A DNA stretch of 64,000 bases from the NCBI GenBank assembly GCA_965153355.1, contig OZ231127.1:75888001-75952000 (forward strand), in the 5' to 3' direction. Each line of letters begins with the position of its first letter. Positions within the stretch are counted from its first letter, which is position 1. Shown here piece by piece: positions 1-11,470 of this stretch. The position numbers and the translations under genes were made by a program. The DNA comes from Flaccisagitta enflata. Taxonomy: Eukaryota > Chaetognatha > Sagittoidea > Aphragmophora. The notes under the pieces were generated by a model. It was not told where the DNA came from, did no database searches, and saw nothing but the letters and a program-made list of their open reading frames with translations.

Positions 1-165
1 TGGATAGATGAATGTTTTGGAACGATGGATCAATGGATGGATGCACCGGATGGGGGGACAGATGGATAGATGGATGGGATGGACAGAATGGATGTAAGAA
101 TGGGATGGATGGGATGAATGCGATGGATGGGATGGATGGGATGGATTAATGGGAATGTGATAACC
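1..165. repeat. Degenerate GGAT/GATG tetranucleotide repeat
   Basis: The stretch is built from GATGGATGGAT-like units with scattered substitutions. The following 166-507 is ordinary mixed sequence in which I see no gene or repeat. Confidence 0.8.
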
Positions 166-506
166 CTCACATCTTTGGACAAAGCGTCGTTGTAATTCCC
201 AGGGGACAGCTGAACTAGCAATATTTCCCACAGACGTCCCTCGGACCTCAAGGAGACGTCATAAAAGCTTTTGATTAAAGCGACTTTCAGGTCCAAACAA
301 GTCAAATTTTACAAATGTTACCGCATCTCTTATCGAGGTAGATTCGTCGGTCCGTTCGGAAATTCTCTTTTGAAATTACGCGGATGACGAGTTGCCCGAA
401 CAGACTTGTTATCTTTCGAGAGTTGATTTAGATGATTGAGCGTCAGTCAATCATGATAGAAATGCCAGGCCGACAAGGCAGCTAACTGACGTGCCAAAAA
501 ACGCAT

Positions 507-899
<393 letters not shown>

Positions 900-1671
900 A
901 ACACCCTCGCACGCACACATTCACGCACACACGCTCGCTCGCTCGCTTGCTCAATCGCTCAAATGCCGATATTCAAAGACACACCTACGTAGTTGAGGAA
1001 CTTCCTGAGAGTTTTCAAGGATGATTATTATCACGTTAGAAGAAATTGGGAACGACGGGAGGAAATCGAATGGAACGATGTTGAATGTTGATGTTGATGT
1101 GATGACGCAACGAGCAACCCGCCGGCAAAGGTGAAATGGGAAAAGAAATATCAGCCACACAAAAATGGGTTTTGGACAGCGATACCCCTTGGCAAAGGTG
1201 AAATGCAGAATTTTTTCTTTTTTTTTTTTTTGCCACTCAAAAGGTTTTGGACAGTGATACCCATTGGCAAAAAAAGGGAAATAGAAGACAGATTATCAGC
1301 CGTTTATAGGGTTTAGGCACCGGAACTCTATGACGATGGTAAATAAGGAAAATGATATCTGTTGTGGTACTCACAAAAAGTAATGTGTGAATGACAAGGG
1401 AAATATCAGCGAAAACTAACGAGAAAAAAGAATAAATTACAATAAACAGAGAAACAACCTTCTGAGGGGAGAATAGCAAAGGCATACAACGAAAAAAAAC
1501 GGAGCGGCGCATAGCTCTGCCTGTATACACACAAAAGTGTTCATCAATCGTGAATGTAATCGATTGGCCAGCTCTATCTACAAAGAGATAGTGGCTTGAT
1601 CAGGGCTGCGACGCAAAAATAAAGAAATAGAAGCTTCCGCGTGTGACACAGGAAGAACTGGTAGAAATTGG

Positions 1672-1807
<136 letters not shown>

Positions 1808-1877
1808 AAAACAAACAGGAAAAGAGGGAAACATAGAAAACAAGAAAAAAAAAAGAGAGAATGGAAATAGAATAAGA

Positions 1878-2582
1878 AAAAACAAGGCCGGATACACGGC
1901 TATCCTAGTCGCGTGCGGGTGGGCAGGAGCAGTGCTCGAGAAGGTCACTAGGGCACCTGGGCAGTAGCCCTATGCTCAAAAAGCTCAAAAACGCAAAAAA
2001 AAAAAAGTAACAAGTCATCCAAGGATCAGCGGTAACTGATGCCCTGCTTGGGGTGATGGCTGAAGAAGTGGAGTGAAAGCAGGGCAGCGGCCCCAAAGGG
2101 CCGATGTCCTCTAGGACACAGGGGTGAATTTCCATACGTCCTAAGAGGGCATATTTGAGGCCTTAGTAGCAATTTTCCATGATATTCAACGGGAATTTTG
2201 CATTTTTTTCAATTTCTTGTCAATTTGCCATGTTATTCAATGGGAATTTTACATTTTTCTTAGTTTTCATCAATTTTCCATGTTATTCAATGGGATACAT
2301 GCATTTTTTTGCTTTTTTGTAAATTTTCCATGTTATTCAATGGGAAGTATGCATCTTGACAATTTCCCATGTTATCCGATGTGAATTTGAGGCTTGGAGA
2401 GCTTCGAGGGGGGGGATGGAAGGACGGACGGAAGGACGGACGTATGGAAATTCACCCCTGTGTCCTACAGGACATCGGCCCTTTGGGGCCGCTGCCCAAA
2501 AAGGGGACCGACCGACCAACCAACCGTCCGACCAACCGACACACCGACATAGCGGGGTGTAGAGTCGCGTAGCACGCGACTA
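1878..2582 (-). mobile_element. Hairpin-headed (AGTCGCG) element, split by a foldback element
   Basis: Left end AACAAGGCCGGATACACGG and right end AGTCGCGTAGCACGCGACTA match the two ends of intact copies at 20,342-20,535 and 39,982-40,220, here read on the minus strand. The right end is a palindrome preceded by CGACC/CGACA units, the reverse of the GTCC-type microsatellite typical of this family. The middle is interrupted by a foldback element (2,026-2,502). No coding capacity. Layout (terminal hairpin, adjacent GTCY-like microsatellite, no clear target duplication) recalls Helitron-related HINE/DINE elements; that assignment is inference. Confidence 0.75.
2026..2502 (+). mobile_element. Foldback element FB1 with 57-bp minisatellite core
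   Basis: Inverted ends: GGGCAGCGGCCCCAAAGGG and following bases at 2,082-2,130 are mirrored at 2,445-2,498 (CACCCCTGTGTCCTACAGGA, then GGGGCCGCTGCCC). Between them are about four units of 55-60 bp containing CCATGTTATTCAATGGGA, then GGAC-rich DNA. The left tail TCAGCGGTA resembles FB2. It sits inside the hairpin-headed element at 1,878-2,582. No ORF. Confidence 0.8.
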
Positions 2583-3181
2583 AAAAGAAAAGAAAGAGTC
2601 AAACACGAAAAGGTAAGGCAGAATGTGAAAAGTGCAACGAGAGGGAAAACAGTCGTCAAGCTCAACTGTCTACGTCACCTTAGTTCACCTATAAGGCCAT
2701 CGAGTTGAGGTCTGACAAATTGACCCGCCAGTCTTTGGTAGGCTACTGGGTCACATGGCGTGGTCGGTTCGAATTTGCCTTCCCCAAACAACAACCGACA
2801 TTCGTCCTCTCTTTCTCTTTCTTTTAAAAGAGCTTTAGAATTGGGTCAGTCCAATGCAATAAACATGTAGTTTATCACATGTAAGAATCTTGAAGCATGA
2901 ATAAAAAAAACGGAACGAACCAAATTATTTGGGGGGAGAGAGTAGAAGCGAAAAGCATCAGTTTAACAAATTTCAGTCCAACGCTCCTGCACTTTCTAAA
3001 ACATCCCCCAGGTGTCACTGTTCAGGACCGACCGAATCGACCCTGCCCATCTGCGTGTAATTTTGGGTGCCTCTTTTCCAGCTAAGCAAGTTTGAGTCAT
3101 GAGAAATAAGGCCGAGTTAAGGCCAATACTAGTGCGCCTTGCTTGATAAAGAATTTGTGAAAAAAGGTTTTTGATGAATGG
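2583..3181. other. Unique intergenic sequence
   Basis: No ORF or repeat that I can support. A GGTTCGAAT string near 2,766 resembles a Pol III B box, but no tRNA fold or A box accompanies it. Confidence 0.5.
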
Positions 3182-3225
3182 GTGAATGAATGAATGAATG
3201 AATGAATGAATGAATGAATGAATGA

Positions 3226-3867
3226 ATGAATGGTGGTGCTTCTTCACGCCCTCCTTCAACACCACATCCTCGTCGACACCAATCAAATGGCCGCCAAAGT
3301 CGAAAAGACGGCTTTTCTCGCAATAGTCGAAGTCGCAGCAGCAATCGTAGCCGCAGCAATAATCGTAGCAGCAGCCGCAACAATAACGGAAGCAATGGTC
3401 GCAAAAACAGCCGCAACAACAACCATAAAAACAGCCGCAATAATAGCCGCAACAGCAGCCGCAGCAGCCGCAATGGAAGTAGCCGCCGCAACAACAGCCG
3501 CAGCAACAGCCGCAGCAACAACAACAACCGCAATAACAGACGAACAAACAGTCGCAGCAACGGTCGCAGCAATAGTGAAAACAGAGGGAGAAGTCACAGC
3601 AACAGCAGCCAAAACCGTCGCAGCAACAGCAACAACTCCCACCGTCAGAACATCAGTGGAAGCGGTCACGACAGACGAAATGGCCAGAATCATCGAGGTT
3701 ATCGTGGCCGTGGGTCTTTCACTCGTGGTGGTGGTAGAGGTCAATTCCGTCAATTTCCCTCGATTCCTAATCCTATCAACTGGAATCCATCGGCTGAAAT
3801 AAGCTCTTTTCCCCAGCCGAATCCTTTTTTGTGGAGCGGCCAATCGACTCAGCACCGCCGGAGGTAA
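3226..3867 (+). CDS. Basic Ser/Asn/Arg-rich, RGG-containing ORF of the Penelope-like element
   Basis: The 213-residue frame has residues 20-150 almost wholly Ser, Arg and Asn, encoded by imperfect AGC/CGC/AAC trinucleotide repeats. Residues about 155-180 form an RGG-like box (GYRGRGSFTRGGGRGQFRQF), followed by a Pro-rich segment. RGG and RS-rich stretches commonly bind RNA; here that role is inferred. Its ATG lies in the terminal TGAA microsatellite, so the true start is uncertain. It overlaps the RT frame (3,831 on) in a different frame, just after a T6 run at 3,825-3,830. This could be the N-terminus of the RT polyprotein separated by one indel, or a frameshift fusion. It is not recognisable as a host protein. 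Confidence 0.55.
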   Translation: MNGGASSRPPSTPHPRRHQSNGRQSRKDGFSRNSRSRSSNRSRSNNRSSSRNNNGSNGRKNSRNNNHKNSRNNSRNSSRSSRNGSSRRNNSRSNSRSNNNNRNNRRTNSRSNGRSNSENRGRSHSNSSQNRRSNSNNSHRQNISGSGHDRRNGQNHRGYRGRGSFTRGGGRGQFRQFPSIPNPINWNPSAEISSFPQPNPFLWSGQSTQHRRR

Positions 3868-5126
3868 AGGTGGTCAATTTCTCGTCAGTTGTCCTCACAA
3901 AGGATATGGAAAATTTACTTCTCCGAGGACTCAAGTTCACTCCCATCCCTCAATACCCAAATGTACCTCAGTTACAATGCGACATTAAATTGTTTGCCCG
4001 ATCATTAAGACTGAAAGAACAATTCTATGGCCGTACGGAGGATGATGACTCTTTAATGCGCAATAAAAGCTCATGGATTCCGGCGCTCAATAGAGACAAA
4101 AGCTTAGAAGAATGCATAAGACGTCTTTGCCGGCTCTCTGACAGTTTAGAAGATGAGAGTCTCCCTGAAACGCCGCCTAATCTTCCTGCTTCAGAGCTCA
4201 AGGCCCTCGGTGAGCTTAAAAATCTCATTAAGGAAAAGAAACTCCACATCATAGAATCTGATAAAGGCGGATTTATCTGTCTTTTTGATCCTTCTTATAT
4301 TCGCGAAATGGGCTTGAAAATTTTGAGTGATGAGAATCTTTTTACTGCCGCGGATGAGCATTGTGAAGAAAAGGCATACTCGGAAATTAAGAATCTCATC
4401 AAAAATCACAAGCCACCAAAACACAGTTTCGCTATCCTTACGCCAAAAGAGGAGGATTTTTTGAAGAATTTCGAATCTAAGATTGCATCGTTCTATTTGC
4501 TTCCAAAAGTTTTGAAAATCGCCGAAATGAAAGCCAAGATGGCCGAAGCAACGCATCCCATCATTTCTCTTCCTCCTCCATTGGATCTCAGTTTTCGTTA
4601 CATCATCGGTGGCCCTAATAGCGTCACATCACGCCTCAGCCAGATGATTGATCTGATCCTTCGTCCCTTGACTAATTTGATTCCGGGTTATTTGAAGGAC
4701 AGTTATCATGTACTTCGTATGATTGATTCGGAATGGCGTCCAAAAGTCGGAGCAGGAGGTGACTTCACGATCTACACTTGGGACATCAAAGAATTCTACC
4801 CATCTCTCAAGTTTGATTTAGTTCGTCGTGCAGTTCAATTTTGGATGGAACGTCACCCATCTGTCATGACGGTGCGTTTTAATTTGACGTTCATCATCCA
4901 AGCAATTGAAATCATAATGACAAGCAGCAATTGTATCTTCGACGATCACTATTTCCAATTCAAAAAAGGTCTCCCTACCGGTACTCCTGCCGCCGTGACA
5001 TTGGCGGTTCTTGTAAGAGGATACTTGATGGAATCCGTTTATATGCTTATGTTAGGTTTAGGTAAAAAGGAAGGGTCAGCGGTACCCAATGCCCTGCTTG
5101 GAGTGATAGCTGAAGAAGTGGTGTGA
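3831..5126 (+). pseudogene. Penelope-like reverse transcriptase, N-terminal half
   Basis: This frame holds the front of a Penelope-type RT. Seen: the family opening NFSSVVLTKDMENLLLRGLK (15-34), SDKGGFICLFD (143-153), FYLLPKVLK (about 221-229), RYIIGGPNSVTSRLSQ (256-271), motif A TWDIKEFYPSL with its catalytic Asp (316-326) and motif B KKGLPTGTPAA (378-388). Motif C is absent: residues 416-431 are read from the inserted element FB2 and end at its first stop. Motif C (FIDD) resumes at about 7,226. The initiating codon is a GTG, so the start is only the frame limit. Role in an intact copy: copying element RNA at the target site. Confidence 0.9.
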
Positions 5127-5603
5127 GAGCAGGGCAGCGGCCCCAAAGGGCCGATGTCCTGTAGGACACAGGGGTGAACCATTACGTACGTCTGTCCTGA
5201 CAAGGCTGATTAAGGGCCTTGAAGAGCTAATTTCAGGCCTCAAACGACTGATTTTTGGCCTGAGTGGGCTTATTTTGGGCTTGAGAGGGCTAATTTGGGG
5301 CCTGAGAGGGGCCGGGGGGGAGCTAATTTTGGGCCTCAGAGGACTGATTTTTGGCCTGAGTGGGCTGATTTTGGGCTTGAGAGGGCTAATTTGGGGCCTG
5401 AGAGGGGCTTCAGGGGGGAGCTAATTTTGGGCCTCAGAGGACTGATTTTTTGCCTGAGTGGGCTGATTTTGGGCTTGAGAGGGCTAATTTGGGGCCTCAG
5501 AGGGGTCTCGGGGGGGGGGGGGACGGACGTACGGACAGACATACGTAATGGTTCACCCCTGTGTCCTACAGGACATCGGCCCTTTGGGGCCGCTGCCCAA
5601 AAA
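5077..5603 (+). mobile_element. Foldback element FB2 with 21-bp minisatellite core
   Basis: Starts TCAGCGGTACCCAATGCCC. The inverted ends GGGCAGCGGCCCCAAAGGG (5,132 on) and CTTTGGGGCCGCTGCCC (about 5,582-5,598) enclose units like GGGCTGATTTTGGGCTTGAG (5,205-5,510). An 8-bp direct repeat GGAAGGGT flanks it (5,069-5,076 and 5,604-5,611), the likely target duplication. It interrupts the Penelope-like RT region and has no coding capacity. Confidence 0.85.
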
Positions 5604-6261
5604 GGAAGGGTAGTTGGAAGAGAGAGAGGAAAAGAGAGAGGTCTCCAGGCACAGGCTGTGGACTGTCTGAGAAAGAGGAAGAAGGAAGTTATCTTCCCCT
5701 AACCCAGGCGTGGTTAGGCACCATCCCACTTTATCCTAGAAACCAAAGAAAAAAGAGTGAAGAAATGAGAGAGATAGAGTTGAGGGTGTAGAAGCAAAGC
5801 AAGAATGAATTGGAGAAAGTTAGGTGAAGATGACCCTGAGCAGGGAAGATGAGGAAGAGAGATGAAGAGGAGGAATGATGAGGAGGGATTAAGTGAAGAG
5901 ATACAGAGTTGGACAGCTGACTACCAGATATAAAAGGACCAAAGGACCAGTGACAATCAGATATGCAAAAGATAGACCAAAGAGCAGATTTCATCAGACT
6001 TCATTCATGTCACACAAATAATCACAAAATATACATCTACTATGGCTATGGACATATCTATAACAAACTGCCTGTACATATATACAAAGACCAGTGCTAT
6101 ATTAATAGACCACTGGAATGTAATAAGAGTAACCAAAGTATCAGCTATATTAATAGACCTGAAACCTTGATCACCCAAAAAAAAAAAAAAAAAAAAAACT
6201 CAAGAGAGACCCATGACCAGCTATATTAATAGACCAAAATCATGGAGACCCTCCCGAAAAG
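5604..6261 (-). mobile_element. Probable 3' region of the antisense retroelement
   Basis: A/G-rich non-coding DNA lying downstream (minus sense) of the RYRDD RT. It contains three copies of CTATATTAATAGACC (near 6,092, 6,145 and 6,215) and an A21 run at 6,178-6,199. Placement suggests the 3' untranslated part of the inserted retroelement; no protein frame is seen. Confidence 0.5.
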
Positions 6262-7284
6262 CTAACTGGATCTAACTATGTCAAAAAACCATGCTCTCAA
6301 ATCTAGTAAAATAGCCCATTTCTGAAACTCTATTATATACTTATCCACTGCCCTACAAAACTGTTTCTGAAGAAGCCTTATATCATAACCCCTTTTAATC
6401 AAAATATCTGCCAAAAACTTTACCCTATACTCAAAATCTTCTTTAAGGCTGCTTAACCGTTGAAATCTGATAACCTGCCCGTAGAATACCCTATAACATA
6501 CCCCATTATCTAAATTGCTATCTAGGAAAGGAAGAGAAATAACTTCAAAAGGAAAGTGATCTGTCTTACAATATACTTTAGTTATCACACGCCTATCTAC
6601 AATTTCTGCTACCATATCTAAAACATTTGCTTTATTAGGAAGATCATTTTCCTGCGTTAGAGTCAAGCTAGGAGGATAAATTACACTAGCAATACTAAGG
6701 AAATCACCAATATTCAGAGATGTGCAGTCATCTCTGTACCTTCTAAAAAGTTTCAGTCTATCTGCATCCTCTAGTTGACCCCCTCTAACTTTACTATCTA
6801 CATACTTAAATTCATCTACCATAAGAGAACAATCAGACAACCACCCTGAGCTTTTCCCACCCATGATGATTCCTCTACCTTGCCTAAAAATACTACCAAA
6901 AGCCTTGATATATGAGTTTCTAACTAAGTAATCTACCATCTCAAGCACCTCCTCTAAACTATACACAACGCCCTCAGAACTACCTATAACCCACCAAGCT
7001 TTGTCCCTTCCTATTCTAATGTGTCTATGATTGCTATTTTTAGCTAATTTATGTAGAAGCCACGAGATATTTGCCAGCAAATGTTCATGATCAAACAATG
7101 TATATAATGTAGAAAAATCATTTATAGAAATAGAAACTATATCACTAGCCTTATCGAACATATCCTTAACTTCCATACTTGTCCATACTTGTCTCGAAGC
7201 CCAATTGTTTGTCAAGAGATTTTTACGCGCATTCATCGACGATAACATCTCTCTATGGGATAAGAGGATTGGTGACGTCAGCAT
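6262..7284 (-). pseudogene. Second reverse transcriptase (RYRDD type), 5'-truncated, antisense
   Basis: The minus-strand frame encodes an RT core: motif A SISINDFSTLYTLF (51-64, catalytic Asp at 56), motif B-like GRGIIMGGKSSGW (136-148) and motif C FRRYRDD (180-186), then IYPPSLTLT and a C-terminal region. The FSTLYT, FRY.DD and IYP-L patterns match an animal RT group I know from Penelope-related retroelements, different from the host element. The first 27 or so residues are only the antisense of the Penelope-like copy, so the real protein is cut in front of motif A. No endonuclease remains. A 5' truncation abutting host DNA is what target-primed reverse transcription often leaves. Family name uncertain. 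Confidence 0.75.
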
Positions 7285-8353
7285 GGTGAATGATGAATTC
7301 GATCGAATTTACAATGAGGAGGGTATAAAATTCGTCCTTGTGCCGCCAGAACAAACTGATCATAATGGTTCGGTGGCATTTCGTCAACTTTTTCTCGATC
7401 TGGACATTCTCATTTCCGGCAAAGAAATTATTGTTGATATGTACGACAAATCTTGCCACAATTTTGTCCCATGGCATTCATGTCACCCTCATTCGACGAA
7501 AAAAAACATACCATATTCTTTGGCGTTAAGAATTCGTACAATCTGTGATCGAGAAGCTGATCAATTACAACGCTTCAACTCTCTTTCCTCACATCTCAAG
7601 AAGCTTGGTTATCCAACGACGCTCGTTGAAGACGCAATCAATCGCGCCAGATCACGTGACCAAACCGAGCTAAGACGAGATTCGCAAATAACGGAAAATG
7701 GAAATGGAGATCAGAAGAGTGTCATTCCTTTTGTCCACACGCATAATCCTAAGAATCCGAGCATATTTCCTAGGATCCAAGAGTGTCTCCGCATACTAAA
7801 TGAGAGTCCTAAGATGAAGGCCATTATGGAAAACCACTCTCTCGTGCCAAGCCGCAGACAATCTCCCAACTTGAAGCTTTTGTTGACAAACTCTTACTTT
7901 TCGATGTCACAAAAAGAACATGGTGTCTTCAAATGCAACGATACGCGCCACAATTGCCAGTGCTGCACTAACATTGTCGAAGGCAATTGTGTCGAGATGG
8001 AAGATGGCGAAGTCTTTACGATTCAACAGACCATGAACTGTAAGACAGAGAACGTGGTCTATGTGCTCTTCTGCAACAATTGTCCCAAAACGTACATCGG
8101 CGAAACCGGACAAAAACTCTGTACTCGTACCGCCGAACATCGATGCCACATTTTGAATGAGGCTCACCGTAAACTCGAAGTCTCTCATCACGTCTACGAG
8201 TGTGCTGGTCATTTGCCAGTTCCCTTTCGCATCATGCCAATTTATAAGATGCCTTTGAACTGTACACGCATCGAACGGGAGTCAAAGGAGCTTTTTTTTC
8301 AAAAAAAATTTTGCCCTTCTCTACACCCGGGTCCACGCATACATGATAGTTGA
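7205..8353 (+). pseudogene. Penelope-like RT C-terminal half plus GIY-YIG endonuclease
   Basis: This continues the element split at about 5,076. Residues 8-13 are RT motif C (AFIDD), followed by FLDLDILISG and the family's HPHSTKKNIPYSLALRIR (94-111) in the thumb region. A Cys/His linker CNDTRHNCQCC (244-254) precedes a GIY-YIG nuclease: VVYVLFC (284-290), TYIGE (296-300), TRTAEHR (307-313) and a late ERESKEL containing the expected catalytic Glu (about 357-363). In the family this nuclease nicks the target DNA for priming. The initiation codon (TTG at 7,205) is just the edge of the open frame after the insert. The nuclease looks intact, but the polyprotein cannot be made in one piece. Confidence 0.92.
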
Positions 8354-8445
8354 CTTTTTGTTGACTTTTTCTTCTGTTTTGTGTCACCCTCTATGATTTC
8401 TATGATTCCGCGATTTTTTGCCCTTTTTCCCGCCTTTTTTGTGCC

Positions 8446-8465
8446 TATATAAGACCTTGTGGTCT
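8446..8465 (+). promoter_or_regulatory. TATA-like box and small hairpin before the ribozyme motif
   Basis: TATATAAG at 8,446-8,453 overlaps a 5-bp stem AGACC-TTGT-GGTCT (8,452-8,465), directly upstream of the hammerhead motif. In Penelope-like repeats a promoter next to the ribozyme would be sensible, but this is only a sequence match. Confidence 0.3.
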
Positions 8466-8470
8466 GGTTC

Positions 8471-8520
8471 TTATCATACCCTGATGAAGCTAATAAAGCT
8501 GAAACACGTGTCGGTTTCTA
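8471..8520 (+). ncRNA. Hammerhead ribozyme motif of the Penelope-like element
   Basis: The core CTGATGA (8,481-8,487) is followed by stem II AGCT-AATAA-AGCT (8,488-8,500, four perfect pairs), GAAA (8,501-8,504), a one-to-three-pair stem III (CACGTG) and the cleavage triplet GTC (8,510-8,512). Stem I can start with ACC (8,478-8,480) pairing GGT (8,513-8,515). This is type I topology with a very short stem III, the form reported for Penelope-like elements, where such ribozymes often work as dimers. Cleavage activity is not shown by sequence alone. Confidence 0.75.
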
Positions 8521-8568
8521 AAATTTTCGTTCTTAATGAATGAATGAATGAATGAATGAATGAATGAA

Positions 8569-9219
8569 AATCAATGTGGTAAGACATGAAAGGTGATAGG
8601 AATGAAGAAATACGTCGGAATCAGCCGTTTTGCGCATTTCAAACGTTTGCTTGACCGACCGACTAACGGGCATGACCTCTTATAGAAGTGTGAGGACGCA
8701 CTTCAAAACACAGCTCAGCTGGAAACCTTCACGAGGGTATTCACTTTTAGAACATCAACAATGTATCGAATCAAGAAAAGTCAGAATATCTCCGTTCATA
8801 CACGGCAGCGAGACAGTGTACTATAAAAAGCGTATTACACGTTGCTTCGAGGAAAGCATGAGCAGCATGGATAAAAACAAATAGCATTTAATAGAAATAT
8901 AAAAGTAAATATTTAATGAATTGCTTTTGCCTGAAGAAACCTGGGATGGGGGTGGGGGGAGGATAAGGAAAGGAGAGTAGAGAAAAAGGTGCCTAAAGTT
9001 AATCAATCTCTGGCATCAAAGTGCGAGCCAACTCATACACTTCCGACTCGAGGTTTTCATTTCATTCCAGGCGCCATTAGGTCACCTTTCATCATCACTC
9101 ATCTAAGTCTCCTAAAGCCAGTAACATCTGTGTCCAAGTTTAGTTGACTTTTCCCCGCCAAATGGTCTCAATTTCTTTCTTTCTTCCTCTCTTATTTGCT
9201 TCCTTTTTTTTCCTATCTC
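8569..9219. other. Unique intergenic sequence
   Basis: No gene-like frame or repeat that I can support; a short G-rich patch sits at 8,941-8,965. Confidence 0.5.
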
Positions 9220-9222
9220 TTT

Positions 9223-9254
<32 letters not shown>

Positions 9255-9282
9255 TCGTTCTTTCGTTCTTTCGTTCTTTCGT

Positions 9283-9342
<60 letters not shown>

Positions 9343-9570
9343 GCTTTCTTGCTTTCTTTCTTTCTTGCTTTTTTTCTTTCTTTGTTACTTTGTTACTTTC
9401 TTTTTTTTTCTTGCTTTCTTTCTTTCTAGTCGCTGACTCTATAGGTCTTCATCTGTTCACCCATGGGTCTGTCCATGGTTCCGTATGTTCGTAGGTCCGT
9501 TCCTGGTTCCATAACCCCGAGTTCATTGTTTCTCTCTTTCTTCCTACTATTTCGTTCCCATGTTTATCTT

Positions 9571-9631
<61 letters not shown>

Positions 9632-9731
9632 GCATATCAAGGGGGGTATCTGCAATTGACCTCCTTAAAGGAGACTCACTCATAGAATAATTCCGCCCTT
9701 TTGCCGCCTCTTCTGCCTCTTCTCCTCCTCC

Positions 9732-9763
<32 letters not shown>

Positions 9764-9780
9764 TTATTCTTCCACAACTT
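9220..9780. repeat. (TTTC)n, (TC)n and CCT-rich tracts
   Basis: TTTC with TTCG variants at 9,220-9,430, pure TC at 9,574-9,628 and TCC/TCT-rich DNA at 9,715-9,770. Frames through them are low-complexity. Confidence 0.95.
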
Positions 9781-9884
9781 CCGCTTTCCACTTGTTTCTT
9801 CTTAACTTAGCATATAACCATTAAAATGAGATAAGAGAGAGAACGAGATGGAAATGCAGAAGTGTAGAAACAAGTGCGTCGGGG

Positions 9885-10190
9885 CTGTGTCTCTCTGTGT
9901 ATTGATCATGTGACATATAAAGAGAGACAGATGGACGCACAGACATTGAGAAATGGCTCTCAAAACATACGCCTCAAAGTAGAGACAAGTGACGCGGAAT
10001 CACAATGTCGTTGCTGACGGGCAGGCAGGGGCGCACAACTCCCATTCACACCCTCTCCCACCCCCCCCTCCAACCCCACACATACACATACAGAGACAAA
10101 CACTATCGCAGTATCTCAAGTGCTCGTTTTCACACTTTTCAACTTGATCACCACGGACCCACGGACGGACAGACAAAGCCCCTTACAAAC
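9885..10190. repeat. Remnant of dispersed repeat R3
   Basis: Shares blocks such as GTGTATTGATCATG.GACATAT and GAC/GACGGAC runs with 27,650-27,960 and 61,925-62,275. Degenerate, without clear ends. The rest of 9,781-10,480 is unique sequence. Confidence 0.5.
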
Positions 10191-10482
10191 TTGACTGAAA
10201 AACAATCAGCGCAGGCCGTCAGTAATTCTTATCAATCATCATATAGCCATCATATAGCCATCATATAGCACATGCAGTCATGCCAATTCCTGAAATTTCT
10301 TACCATAATCATTGATTTTTATGCAACATCGCGTCGAATGAACGCAGTCAATAATGACTATCCCGATTTGTGGATCTTTTTCTACACTCATTTAATCATT
10401 TGGAAAACAGCAAGAATAGAATAAAATCATTTGATGAAAATTGAGTTGAAAGGAGCGCCAGAATAACAAAAGAACAAAAATA

Positions 10483-10659
10483 CAGTTAAACCCCGCTATA
10501 ACGGATCCAAGAGTAACAGAAATCCGCGTATAAAGGATCTAAAAACTTGGTCCCTTCATATAAATTTCTTTTAATTTTTTTGTTGGCAATAATGAAAATC
10601 CGCCTATAGTGGATCAAATTTATTAGTCCCTTGTCATCCGTTATTGCGGGGTTTAACTG
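10483..10659 (+). mobile_element. MITE with CAGTTAAACCCCGC ends (copy 1)
   Basis: Terminal inverted repeats CAGTTAAACCCCGCTATAAC and GTTATTGCGGGGTTTAACTG flanked by TA on both sides. Size is 177 bp. TA duplication and the motif suit a Tc1/mariner-pogo type MITE. Related copies lie at 13,137, 35,067, 52,156 and, partial, near 25,700. Confidence 0.9.
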
Positions 10660-10663
10660 TATT

Positions 10664-11470
<807 letters not shown>

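Larger units (their letters stand above)
3182..8568 (+). mobile_element. Penelope-like retroelement, interrupted
   Basis: The element spans from a (TGAA)n tract at 3,182-3,231 to a second (ATGA)n tract at 8,534-8,568. In order it has a basic RGG-rich ORF, an RT of Penelope type, a GIY-YIG endonuclease and a hammerhead-ribozyme motif. The RT is split between motifs B and C by 2.1 kb (about 5,077-7,204) made of foldback element FB2 and a second, antisense retroelement fragment. Removing that insert leaves about 3.2 kb, a normal size for the group. RT-linker-GIY-YIG order is the canonical Penelope-like arrangement. It is now a nonfunctional copy. Confidence 0.9.

Noticed and set aside
2755-2775. 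tRNA or tRNA-derived SINE
   Set aside because: Only a B-box-like GGTTCGAAT; no A box at the right distance and no cloverleaf.
5295-5702. Gly/Leu repeat protein frame
   Set aside because: Lies within foldback FB2 and its minisatellite; no conserved protein.
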